Shown: in pieces, positions 1 to 7,049 of the stretch
Layout of the letters: each line of letters begins with the position of its first letter
How positions within the stretch are numbered: position 1 is the stretch's first letter
Assembly: GCA_032249055.1 (NCBI GenBank)
Contig: JAVVGP010000016.1
Coordinates: 1 to 14,532 of the forward strand
From: SCGC-AAA471-B05 sp032249055
GTDB lineage: Archaea > Thermoproteota > Thermoprotei > Gearchaeales > Gearchaeaceae
Direction: 5' to 3'
Length of the DNA stretch: 14,532 bases
The notes under the pieces: model-generated
Seen by the model: only the letters and a program-made list of their open reading frames with translations
The model's database searches: none
What the model was told of the DNA's origin: nothing
Made by a program: the position numbers and the translations under genes

Positions 1-1742
1 TTATTATTAAAATCTTCTAAGTATAAAATGCATTTGATTTTATTTTTAAGCAAAGCATTAATTATCTTTTCGTCGATTTTAACGCATTTTTTAATAAGAA
101 TTATGTTTTTTATATTCGTCTTATTAGCAATATCTTCCAATTCTTCATTTAATTCTAAAATAATCAATTTATTTTCAATTGCTTCCTTTATTTTATTTAA
201 TATTTCCTTCAAAAATTCTTTGTGGTAATCTCTTTCTAATTCGAGCTTCTTAATTTCATTATGCAAATTTCTTATTTGTTCCTTTAAAATTAAGATTTCT
301 TTATTCTGTCTTATTTTTAGATAATTTTCTTCTTTGATTTTTTCGATTTCTTTTTTATATCTTCTTATTTCTTCTTCTTTATTATGGAGCTGTCTTAGCA
401 GAAAATCTACGTTGTTTTCAAGTATTTTAATTTTCTTTTTTATATCATCAAGCGGTTTTTCTTCGTCAACTTTTATTTTAGGTCTACTTTCTTCAATAGT
501 TTTTAATTTATTATTTATTTCTTCCTCAATCGCTTCTTTAATATTCTTGTTATACTTAATTACTTTTTCAAAAACATTGTCTGGATTTAAATCTAATCCT
601 TGTTTATTTATTTCTTCTTTTATTGTTTTATAAATCGGATAAAACTTGTTATAAGCTATAATTGCTGAAGCTAATGCATCTCTTTTATGTGAATCTAGTT
701 TTAGTTTTTCAATACCCCTATTTTCTAGAAAATTTTGCGAAATTTTCTTCTTCTCCTTTATTTCAAGATCTTTATCAGGTTTAAATATAATAGCTCCAAA
801 GCTTGAGGCTAGTTTGCTTACCATCCAAGGAACTTCTGCTTTATCTGTGCTAACTATTATAGGTTTGCCTATTTTGATTATTAAATTCCTTAAATCTTCT
901 ATACCTGTATATTTGATTGATGTTAATTCTATAAGTTCGCCATCAAAATTCAAGAAAGCTAAACCTACCGTTAATCCTGGGTCATAACCTAATATTATTA
1001 ATTGATTTGAAGGATTAAGGGTCTCTTTTGTAAAGATCTTTCTTTTAATTAAAGGAAAAACCTTTATTTGTATTCCGTATCCTTTGTATGGCTTTATTAT
1101 TTTTCTTACTTTTTCTATATTTTCTTGAACAATAAATATTCCTCTTTTTTTATTATAAAAGAAATCATAAGGAATAGCATTGTTATTTAATATGTTTTTA
1201 ATCGAATTTGTAACCTGAAGAATATTAGCATAAATGTTTCTTTTATAGCGATTTTCACTCATTCCTCCTCCTGAAGGTTCAATTTTCTTGCCAACAAGAA
1301 TGATAGTTTCATTTTCATACAATTTTAATTTATATCCATATCCTTTCAAAGCCAATTTGGCAAGAATGATTGCCGTATCTTTTGGTGATAACTTTCCTCC
1401 TTTATATAAGTTTTCCTTTTTTGCTATTTTTATTAATTCTTCTTTTGGAGATGAAGGATTACCGGTTATTTGTATAATTTCGGTTTTAAGTGGTAAATGA
1501 TAAATTAATCTTTTTAAATCTGTTTCATTTTCTACAAGTTCAAAAATATTATCAGTAGCTAATATTTTAGGTTTGATTTTTTTAATGTAAATAATTAAAT
1601 CAAAAATTGTAGAATCTTCTTTAATATCTAAGACTTTTCCTTCGCTATCCAATAATGCAAAAGAATAAAGAGGTAATTCTGATTTTGAACCTGAATATCC
1701 TTTCTTTACATCGATACCTAAGACTGTTAATTTTTCTTCCAT
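1..1742 (-). CDS. DUF460 (COG2433) family protein, predicted RNase H-fold nuclease with coiled coil; 3' end cut by window edge
   Basis: The frame is open from an ATG at 1742 to the left edge, giving 580 codons without a stop, so the C-terminus is missing. An N-terminal module begins VLGIDVKKG with D11. A second RNase H/RuvC-YqgF-like module begins around residue 250 (LGYDPGLTVGLA, D254) and ends with DSHKRDALASA (D350, H352, D355), the acidic motif I associate with COG2433. A GGG turn (IEPSGGGMSENR) lies between the modules. Residues of about 430-525 form a long Lys/Glu/Ile/Leu-rich coiled coil, and a small C-terminal domain follows. The visible length is close to the roughly 600-650 residues I recall for the family. 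It is conserved in archaea, and a nuclease role is predicted from fold only. It follows sucD by 36 bases, but the AT-rich inverted repeat between them suggests separate control. The family call is firm; the function is unknown. Confidence 0.88.
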   Translation of the reverse strand, partial: MEEKLTVLGIDVKKGYSGSKSELPLYSFALLDSEGKVLDIKEDSTIFDLIIYIKKIKPKILATDNIFELVENETDLKRLIYHLPLKTEIIQITGNPSSPKEELIKIAKKENLYKGGKLSPKDTAIILAKLALKGYGYKLKLYENETIILVGKKIEPSGGGMSENRYKRNIYANILQVTNSIKNILNNNAIPYDFFYNKKRGIFIVQENIEKVRKIIKPYKGYGIQIKVFPLIKRKIFTKETLNPSNQLIILGYDPGLTVGLAFLNFDGELIELTSIKYTGIEDLRNLIIKIGKPIIVSTDKAEVPWMVSKLASSFGAIIFKPDKDLEIKEKKKISQNFLENRGIEKLKLDSHKRDALASAIIAYNKFYPIYKTIKEEINKQGLDLNPDNVFEKVIKYNKNIKEAIEEEINNKLKTIEESRPKIKVDEEKPLDDIKKKIKILENNVDFLLRQLHNKEEEIRRYKKEIEKIKEENYLKIRQNKEILILKEQIRNLHNEIKKLELERDYHKEFLKEILNKIKEAIENKLIILELNEELEDIANKTNIKNIILIKKCVKIDEKIINALLKNKIKCILYLEDFNN

Positions 1743-1790
1743 TAAACGATTAAAAATAAAAAAATAATGATTAAATTTTTATCGTTTTAA
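1743..1790. repeat. AT-rich imperfect inverted repeat between sucD and the DUF460 gene
   Basis: The arms 1743-1758 and 1775-1790 are complementary along about 16 bases with two single-base bulges (TTAAACGATTAAAAAT against ATTTTTATCGTTTTAA). The right arm covers the sucD stop codon, and the left arm ends at the ATG of the DUF460 gene. On the minus strand the loop is T-rich (TTTTTTT), so it could help end sucCD transcripts, supply the TATA element of the DUF460 gene, or form a hairpin next to its start. Such repeats can arise by chance in sequence this AT-rich. Confidence 0.35.
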
Positions 1791-2657
1791 TTCTTCATAT
1801 AATAACTTAGGTATTTCATCAGGTTTATCTGCAACTTTTATTCCAACTTTATTAAGTGCCTCAATTTTTTCTTTTGCACCACCCATTCCCATTGATATAA
1901 TTGCTCCTGCATGACCCATTCTTTTACCTTCAGGTGCAGATTTTCCTGCTATAAATGCTACTACAGGCTTCTTATTTCTTAAACTCGAATAATAAGTAGC
2001 AAATCTTTCTTCAAGATCTCCTCCTATTTCTCCTATTAAAACTACAGCATCTGTATCCTTATCTTTAAGGAACATTTCATAGATTTCTATAAAATCTGTA
2101 CCTATTATAGCATCTCCTCCTATTCCGACTGCTGTACTTATTCCTAAATTGGCCTTTGATATTTTATATGCAATTTCATAAGTTAATGTTCCACTTCTAG
2201 AAATTATTCCAATTCTTCCTTCTTTAAATACATGAGCAGGCATTATTCCTACTTTAGAGTATGGTGGTGATATTACTCCTGGACAGTTAGGTCCAATTAT
2301 AATTGCTCCTTTTAATCTAGCATAATTTATAAATTTAGCAGCATCATGCATTGGAATTCTTTCTGTAATAACAACTATTAATTTTATATTAGCTTCTATT
2401 GCTTCAAATATTGCATCTGCAGCAAAGCTTGCTGGCACAAATACTATTGAAGTATTAATTTCCGGAAATTTTTCTATAGCATCAAATACGCTATTAAAAA
2501 CAGGAACTCCATGAACATATTGTCCTGCTTTTCCTGGAGTTACACCTGCAAGAATTTTTGTCCCATATTCTAACATTAATTTAGTATGAAAAGAACCTTG
2601 TTTTCCAGTTATCCCTTGAACTAAAACTTTAGTATTATTATCTATTAAGATAGCCAT
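1779..2657 (-). CDS. sucD: Succinyl-CoA synthetase (ligase) alpha subunit
   Basis: This 292-residue subunit binds CoA and carries the phosphohistidine of succinyl-CoA synthetase, the cytoplasmic enzyme interconverting succinyl-CoA and succinate with NTP formation or use. The N-terminal CoA-binding Rossmann domain shows VLVQGITGKQGSFH (residues 11-24). The middle has IGPNCPGVISP (121-131). The C-terminal ligase domain has GKRMGHAGAI with the phosphorylated His at H249, close to E. coli H246. Length is normal for the family (about 290). The ATG at 2657 lies one base after the sucC stop, so the two subunits are surely co-transcribed. No Shine-Dalgarno is evident. The pair would serve the citric acid cycle or a related dicarboxylate pathway; which direction dominates cannot be told from sequence. 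The acetyl-CoA synthetase (ADP-forming) family is less likely, because both separate subunits match the SucC/SucD architecture. Confidence 0.97.
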   Translation of the reverse strand: MAILIDNNTKVLVQGITGKQGSFHTKLMLEYGTKILAGVTPGKAGQYVHGVPVFNSVFDAIEKFPEINTSIVFVPASFAADAIFEAIEANIKLIVVITERIPMHDAAKFINYARLKGAIIIGPNCPGVISPPYSKVGIMPAHVFKEGRIGIISRSGTLTYEIAYKISKANLGISTAVGIGGDAIIGTDFIEIYEMFLKDKDTDAVVLIGEIGGDLEERFATYYSSLRNKKPVVAFIAGKSAPEGKRMGHAGAIISMGMGGAKEKIEALNKVGIKVADKPDEIPKLLYEELKR

Positions 2658-2658
2658 G

Positions 2659-3765
2659 TTAAGTTTTTACAACTTCTTTTGCGGCCTCTTCCATTTCATC
2701 ATAAGTAAATATTCCAGCTTCATTAAGCATTTTTCTACCTATTTCCTCGTTAGTTCCTTTCATTCTAACAACAATTTTTTTATTGCTTTTAATTTCATTT
2801 AATGCTTTTATAATTCCTTTTGCTACTTCATCGCATCTTGTTATTCCGCCTAAAATATTAATAAATATACTTTTTGTTCTAGGATGCTTCAATTGAATAA
2901 GTAAAGCTTTATAAACAATTTCAGCATCTGCTCCTCCTCCAATATCTAGAAAATTCGCAGGTCTACCACCGTAATATTGTACTATATCCATTGTAGTCAT
3001 TGTTAAACCAGCTCCATTACTTATTATGCCTATATCACCATCATGTTCAACATAACTAAAACCTGCTTCTCTTGCCATCATTTCAAATTCATTCAATTCT
3101 CTATCGATTCTTTCACCAAATTTATTTTGTCTATATAAAGCTGAATCATCGATAATAATCTTAGCATCTATAGCATAAATTTCATTATTATTAGTTATAC
3201 CTAAGGGATTAATTTCTACTAATTCGCAATCATATTTTGTGAATATTTCATATAATGCATAAACTATATTTTTAATGTTTTTTAATGATAAGAAATCTTC
3301 AATTTTTCTTACCATAAAATCTTGTAAACCAAGCAAGGGATTCACATAGATTCTTAAAACTTTTCTTGGGTCTTCCTTAGCTATTTGTTCGATATCTATT
3401 CCTCCTTCTCTTGAAGCTAAAATTAGTGGCTTTCTTGCTGTTCTATCCATAATAATTGATAAGAATAATTCTTGTTTGATTTCAATATATTTAGAAACTA
3501 TCACTTTACTAACTTTCTCTCCTTTTATAGTTAAGTTTAATATTGAATTTGTTACTTTTATTAATTCTTCTTCATTATTTGCAAATTTTATTCCTCCAGC
3601 TTTTCCTCTGCCGCCAACTAGAACTTGTGCTTTTACAACTACTGGAAAAGAAATTTCCTTAGCTATTTTTAATGCTTCTTCTACATTTGATGCTAAACCC
3701 CACTTAGGCACAGGGATCTTATATTCTTCAAATATTTGTTTAGCTTCGTATTCGTATAACTTCAT
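2659..3765 (-). CDS. sucC: Succinyl-CoA synthetase (ligase) beta subunit, ADP/GDP-forming
   Basis: This 368-residue ATP-grasp subunit binds the nucleotide and succinate and partners with the SucD subunit just downstream. Residues 1-10 (MKLYEYEAKQ) match the family N-terminus. VLVGGRGKAGGIK (48-60) is the ATP-grasp glycine-rich segment and EINPL (184-188) the metal/nucleotide-site motif. The C-terminal ligase domain begins near residue 240 with IGIISNGAGLTMTT (NGAG 250-253) and includes NFLDIGGGAD and ILGGITRCDEVAKG (304-317). E. coli SucC is slightly longer, at 388 residues. The nucleotide preference cannot be read from sequence with confidence. It is the first gene of the sucCD pair and shares a 52-base divergent promoter region with the PHP gene. 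Confidence 0.97.
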   Translation of the reverse strand: MKLYEYEAKQIFEEYKIPVPKWGLASNVEEALKIAKEISFPVVVKAQVLVGGRGKAGGIKFANNEEELIKVTNSILNLTIKGEKVSKVIVSKYIEIKQELFLSIIMDRTARKPLILASREGGIDIEQIAKEDPRKVLRIYVNPLLGLQDFMVRKIEDFLSLKNIKNIVYALYEIFTKYDCELVEINPLGITNNNEIYAIDAKIIIDDSALYRQNKFGERIDRELNEFEMMAREAGFSYVEHDGDIGIISNGAGLTMTTMDIVQYYGGRPANFLDIGGGADAEIVYKALLIQLKHPRTKSIFINILGGITRCDEVAKGIIKALNEIKSNKKIVVRMKGTNEEIGRKMLNEAGIFTYDEMEEAAKEVVKT

Positions 3766-3786
3766 AACTAAATAAATAATAATATT

Positions 3787-3801
3787 ATTTATTTTATTAA
3801 A
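3787..3801. promoter_or_regulatory. Shared divergent TATA-like region for sucC and the PHP gene
   Basis: Only 52 bases separate the two divergent ATGs at 3765 and 3818. An A/T-only stretch at 3787-3801 is about 26 bases from both starts (TTTATTTTATTAA on plus, AATAAAATAAA on minus). That is where an archaeal TATA box would sit for two leaderless transcripts. Everything here is A/T, so the exact box cannot be resolved. Confidence 0.4.
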
Positions 3802-3817
3802 TAAAAAAAGTAAACTT

Positions 3818-4504
3818 ATGTGGATAGCATTAGATTATCATATACATTCATATTATTCTTATGATTCATTAAATGATCCTAAGGAAATATTAAGCATTGC
3901 TTTGAAAAAGAAAATCAAAGCTATCTCAATAACAGATCATAATACGCTGGCAGGTTCAAAATTATTAATGACTTATGATAGAAAATTCCCAAATATTATC
4001 AAAATAGAAGGAATTGAACTCTTTACCAATTTTGGTGATTTAATAATATTAGGTTTAACAGAAAGTCTAAAAACCAGAAATATGCTTGAAATTTTAGATT
4101 TAGCAAAATCTTATGATTTTATTACAATTTTACCTCATCCATATGTTAGGCATAATGTTGATAATGAAACTTTTTATGAAATAATAAAAAAAGTAGATAT
4201 AATTGAAGCGTTTAATGCTCGTTCACCTGCATTTTTAAATGCTAGGGCATATAGGCTTGCCTCTAAGTTTAAAAAACCGTTCAGTGCAGGTAGCGATGCT
4301 CATATTTTAAGGGAAATAGGAAATGCTATTACATTCGTTTACTTAGAAGATTTCAATAAAGAAGCTTTAATCAAATCCTTAAAAAAAGGACTTTGCCGAG
4401 GTATTTTATTAAAAAAATCTAATTTTTTATATCGTATAACTACAGGATTGATTCAAATTGCAAAATTTAATTCGAAGAGGCTTTCGAAGAAAAGTATCTT
4501 TTAA
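3818..4504 (+). CDS. PHP-domain metal-dependent phosphoesterase family protein
   Basis: This 228-residue single-domain protein has the PHP fold: LDYHIHSYYSYD near the start (H8, H10), SITDHN (D40, H41), KIEGIE (E64/E67), LPHPYVRH (H107) and AGSDAHILREIG (D160, H162). All motif groups that normally build the metal site are present, so it should be an active metallohydrolase. The family includes histidinol phosphatase, the 3',5'-nucleoside bisphosphate phosphatase and RNase AM type, and stand-alone archaeal proteins of unknown substrate. At about 230 residues it is one of the short stand-alone forms, with no polymerase or other added domain. The basic C-terminal tail (KRLSKKSIF) is unremarkable. 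It is divergent from sucC with nothing following closely, so context gives no substrate. Confidence 0.85.
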   Translation: MWIALDYHIHSYYSYDSLNDPKEILSIALKKKIKAISITDHNTLAGSKLLMTYDRKFPNIIKIEGIELFTNFGDLIILGLTESLKTRNMLEILDLAKSYDFITILPHPYVRHNVDNETFYEIIKKVDIIEAFNARSPAFLNARAYRLASKFKKPFSAGSDAHILREIGNAITFVYLEDFNKEALIKSLKKGLCRGILLKKSNFLYRITTGLIQIAKFNSKRLSKKSIF

Positions 4505-4782
4505 TTCAAGAAACGATCGAAAGATGCACTTTAGTCGAATAAAGCGTTAACTTCGCTAAAATTGTTACTTCTGAGAAATTTTAAAAATGAACAAAAAGAT
4601 TTAGTCATACTTCTCAGGTATTGAGCTATGCTTTCTTACTCTCTTTAATCTTATGTTAGTTACACCGATTTCTCCTCAATCTTTAAAGTCAAATAATTGT
4701 TATTTATAAATTTTTATTTATGTTTAATTACTAAATTTACATACTTTTTTTATCTAAAGATTTTATTGTATAATTGTTAAAA
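4505..4782. other. 278-base intergenic region without a recognised gene
   Basis: No convincing coding frame is present on either strand. The longest noticed is a 25-codon frame on the minus strand at 4531-4608, with no Shine-Dalgarno and no recognisable product. Base composition at 4505-4690 is less extreme than in the flanks. It contains CTGAGAA/TTCTCAG arms at 4571-4577 and 4611-4617, an AGCG/CGCT stem at 4543-4557, and TTTAGTC repeated directly at 4530 and 4600. A TTTATAAA-like box lies at about 4701-4710. I looked for C/D-box and tRNA patterns and found none that held up. Confidence 0.5.
4743..4753 (+). promoter_or_regulatory. Possible TATA element for the flippase gene
   Basis: ACTTTTTTTAT ends about 30 bases before the ATG at 4783, with no Shine-Dalgarno between, which fits a near-leaderless mRNA. 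A second TATA-like stretch (TTATTTATAAATT, about 4699-4711) lies further upstream and would give a leader of about 50 bases. The choice between them is uncertain. Confidence 0.35.
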
Positions 4783-6330
4783 ATGGAAGTATACGATACT
4801 AAGTATTTGCAAGAAACACTTAGAAGTTCTTCTTTAATGTTAATATACATAATAGCATCAAACCTCTCAGGAATAATATACTTTGTTGTAGCAACCAGAA
4901 TTTTATCAATGTTTGAAGTTGGTGCATTGCTTTTTGCAAGTGTTATTATTAATTTTTTTCCTATATTATTTGGCTTAGCTTTATCACAAGCTGCTGCTAA
5001 ATTTTGTGCTGAGAATTTAAGGGGGGAACATAAAAGAGAAACTATAGAGATATCAAATTTAATATTTACTTTAGGATTAATTCTGTTTTTTCTTTCTTTA
5101 GTGATAGGATATTACTTTGTTTTTGTTATTACTTTACCATTATTACCTTCTTCAATTTTATTTTATTTTGTTCTGCTCGTAGCTATAGATGGTTCTTTAA
5201 ATTTACTCTTATTTTTATTTTATGGATTACTTATTGGTAATTTAAAATTTTTCCCTGCAGTTCTCTCTCTTTCTTTAGCAAGTTCTTCAAGATTTATCAT
5301 GGCAGCTTTTGTTATTTATTTTGGAGGAAAAATTCTTGACGTATTAAAATTTTGGATCATAGGAGACCTTCTTGGGATTATATCATTTATAATTTTTTCT
5401 AAAGGTATTATTTCGTTAAAATTTAAAGTAAATTTTATCCATACAAAACGCATACTTAGTTTTGCTTTACCTTTATATCTCTCTTTAATTCTTAATTATA
5501 TTTTTCTTTACATTGATAGATATCAAGTAGTTTATTCTGTTAAGTTGGAAAATTTCTCTATATACGGAGCTGCTATGACTGCAAGCATGGTTTTTGTAAA
5601 TATACCATTGCTTCTTTCAAACGCTCTTGTTCCTTATTTTTCCTATGCATACGTAAATAGGAAAGAGGAGTTTAACTTTCTTTTAATTTCTATATCAAGA
5701 TTGGTATGTTTAACCTTTCTCCCCTTATTGGTTTTAATATCAATGTTAGCTGAACCTATAATTTATTTGTTTGCAGGAAGCAATTATGTAGAAGGTTGGT
5801 TCACTTTCTTTATAGTTACATTGATCGTTGCAATAAGTTTCCCTATAATAGGAATTTATGCTTTCTTTTTAGCTACAGGAAAAACTAAAGTTGTAATGTA
5901 TTCATCACTTGTTTCTGTAACTATAGGTTTTGTTTTAATTTATTTGCTCACTTTTGAATATGGAACCTTTGGAGCATCCATAGGTAGAGGTTTAATGTTT
6001 GCTGCAAACTTTATTTTTTTAGCAGTTTGGCTATATTATAAAGAAAAAGTCGATTATGGGGTTTCTTATCATTTTAAAATATCTTTAATTACTTTTTTCT
6101 TATTCTTGCCAATTTTAATATTTAATACTATAATAAGAGCTTATTTTTATTATGGATCAATAGTTGTATTTTTATCCTTGTTGGCTTATTTATATTTTCT
6201 TAGAAGGTATAGTCTATTGGTTCAAGAGGATTTAAGAAGACTTTCCTTAATTTTACCTGATAATATTAATAAACGTTTAAATAACTTTTTTAATTTTCTT
6301 TTACTGAAAAAGAACAAGAATAAAAATTAA
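4783..6330 (+). CDS. Polysaccharide/oligosaccharide flippase, MOP (Wzx/PST-like) family membrane protein
   Basis: I choose the ATG at 4783 (515 residues) over a TTG nine bases upstream, because it matches the start pattern of neighbouring genes. The protein is almost wholly hydrophobic, with about 12-14 predicted membrane helices. It opens with a short polar stretch, then a first helix (about residues 17-37) leading into ATRILSMFEVGALLFAS, the start typical of MOP-superfamily lipid-linked-oligosaccharide flippases. The mid-protein YIDRYQV (about 243-249), following ALPLYLSLILNY, is also typical. The tail is lysine-rich and cytoplasmic in character (KKNKNKN). These proteins flip lipid-linked sugars across the membrane; in archaea that means glycans for N-glycosylation or surface polysaccharide. 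The glycosyltransferase 17 bases downstream supports this. Substrate is unknown, and a MATE-type exporter is a less likely alternative. Confidence 0.82.
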   Translation: MEVYDTKYLQETLRSSSLMLIYIIASNLSGIIYFVVATRILSMFEVGALLFASVIINFFPILFGLALSQAAAKFCAENLRGEHKRETIEISNLIFTLGLILFFLSLVIGYYFVFVITLPLLPSSILFYFVLLVAIDGSLNLLLFLFYGLLIGNLKFFPAVLSLSLASSSRFIMAAFVIYFGGKILDVLKFWIIGDLLGIISFIIFSKGIISLKFKVNFIHTKRILSFALPLYLSLILNYIFLYIDRYQVVYSVKLENFSIYGAAMTASMVFVNIPLLLSNALVPYFSYAYVNRKEEFNFLLISISRLVCLTFLPLLVLISMLAEPIIYLFAGSNYVEGWFTFFIVTLIVAISFPIIGIYAFFLATGKTKVVMYSSLVSVTIGFVLIYLLTFEYGTFGASIGRGLMFAANFIFLAVWLYYKEKVDYGVSYHFKISLITFFLFLPILIFNTIIRAYFYYGSIVVFLSLLAYLYFLRRYSLLVQEDLRRLSLILPDNINKRLNNFFNFLLLKKNKNKN

Positions 6331-6347
6331 TTTTCTTATAAAGAATT

Positions 6348-7049
6348 GTGAATAAAATTTCTGTTGTAATACCTACTTATAATGAAAGAGAAAATATAGA
6401 AACTTTACTTAGAATTTTAACCGTTGCTTTTAAGTTTAGCGAGATAATAATAGTTGATGATGGAAGTACAGATGGAACAATTGATGTTATTAAAAAATTT
6501 AAACTTTCTAATCCTAACATAATGCTAATAGAACGTGGAAGTAAAAAGGGTTTAGGTAGTGCTTTAAGAGAAGGATTTCTCTTTTCTAAATCAGACTATA
6601 TAATAACAATGGATGCAGATCTTAGTCATAATCCTTATGAGATACCTAAATTTTTGTCAAAAATTGGGGAAGCTCATATAATAGTCGGTTCAAGACATTT
6701 AAAAGATTCAAAGATAATAGGCTGGAATGCTTATAGATACTTCATTCATACTGTTGCTAATTTATTGGGAAGAATACTATTGATGATAAATTGTTCAGAT
6801 ATAACTTCAGGTTTTAGATTGTATAAAAGAGGCCCCATATTGAATATTATAAAGTATACTAAAAGTAAAGGTTTTAGCTTTCAAATTGAAGTTTTATATA
6901 TTGCAAAGAAACTAAATTACAAAATTTCTGAGGTTCCCATAACATTTATTAACCGTAAAAAAGGAAAATCCAAATTTAATGTGAGAGAAATTTTCGAATA
7001 TTTAAAAACAATTTTTTTATTAATTAAAAGAAGTAAAGAAATTAAATGA
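6348..7049 (+). CDS. Family 2 glycosyltransferase, dolichol-phosphate mannose synthase-like (DPM1 type)
   Basis: The GTG at 6348 gives MNKISVVIPTYNERENI, the exact beginning of the GT-A fold, so this start is well supported. Conserved elements are IIIVDDGSTDGT (D37, D38), GLGSALREGF (68-77), the DXD metal motif MDADLSH (D89, D91), VGSRH (113-117) and DITSGFRLYKRG (151-162), a hallmark of dolichol-phosphate mannose or glucose synthases. At 233 residues it is the catalytic domain alone, without the C-terminal membrane helices some homologues carry. It would transfer mannose (or another hexose) from a nucleotide sugar to a polyprenyl phosphate at the cytoplasmic membrane face. It lies 17 bases after the flippase, so the two are probably one operon for lipid-linked glycan supply. 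Its stop codon overlaps the 3' end of egsA by 8 bases, tail to tail. The sugar specificity is inferred. Confidence 0.88.
   Translation: MNKISVVIPTYNERENIETLLRILTVAFKFSEIIIVDDGSTDGTIDVIKKFKLSNPNIMLIERGSKKGLGSALREGFLFSKSDYIITMDADLSHNPYEIPKFLSKIGEAHIIVGSRHLKDSKIIGWNAYRYFIHTVANLLGRILLMINCSDITSGFRLYKRGPILNIIKYTKSKGFSFQIEVLYIAKKLNYKISEVPITFINRKKGKSKFNVREIFEYLKTIFLLIKRSKEIK

Noticed and set aside
334..633. Hydrophobic, Ser/Phe/Leu-rich plus-strand frame resembling a membrane protein
   Set aside because: It is the antisense shadow of the Lys/Glu-rich coiled coil of the DUF460 protein. Similar shadows oppose egsA, sucC and tfb.
1779..3765. ADP-forming acetyl-CoA synthetase instead of succinyl-CoA synthetase
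   Set aside because: The subunit lengths, SucC-type ATP-grasp start, GGITRCDEVAKG block and GHAGAI phosphohistidine all fit SucC and SucD with standard domain order.
4471..4488. TTCGAA repeated around a six-base loop at the 3' end of the PHP gene as a terminator
   Set aside because: It lies within the coding sequence, has only six pairs and no following T tract, so it is weak evidence for termination.
4531..4608. A 25-codon ATG frame on the minus strand in the 4505-4782 gap
   Set aside because: It has no Shine-Dalgarno or well-placed TATA box, no recognisable motif, and a length expected by chance. I left it as a remark on the gap rather than calling a gene.
4505..4782. A C/D-box or H/ACA guide RNA in the gap
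   Set aside because: CTGA boxes occur, but no C box (TGATGA) or ACA-tailed hairpin is correctly spaced on either strand.
4774..4782. TTG start for the flippase at 4774 (and likewise TTG 8182 for apgM)
   Set aside because: In both genes an ATG lies nine bases downstream, better placed relative to the TATA-like box, and the extra three residues match nothing known in either family.
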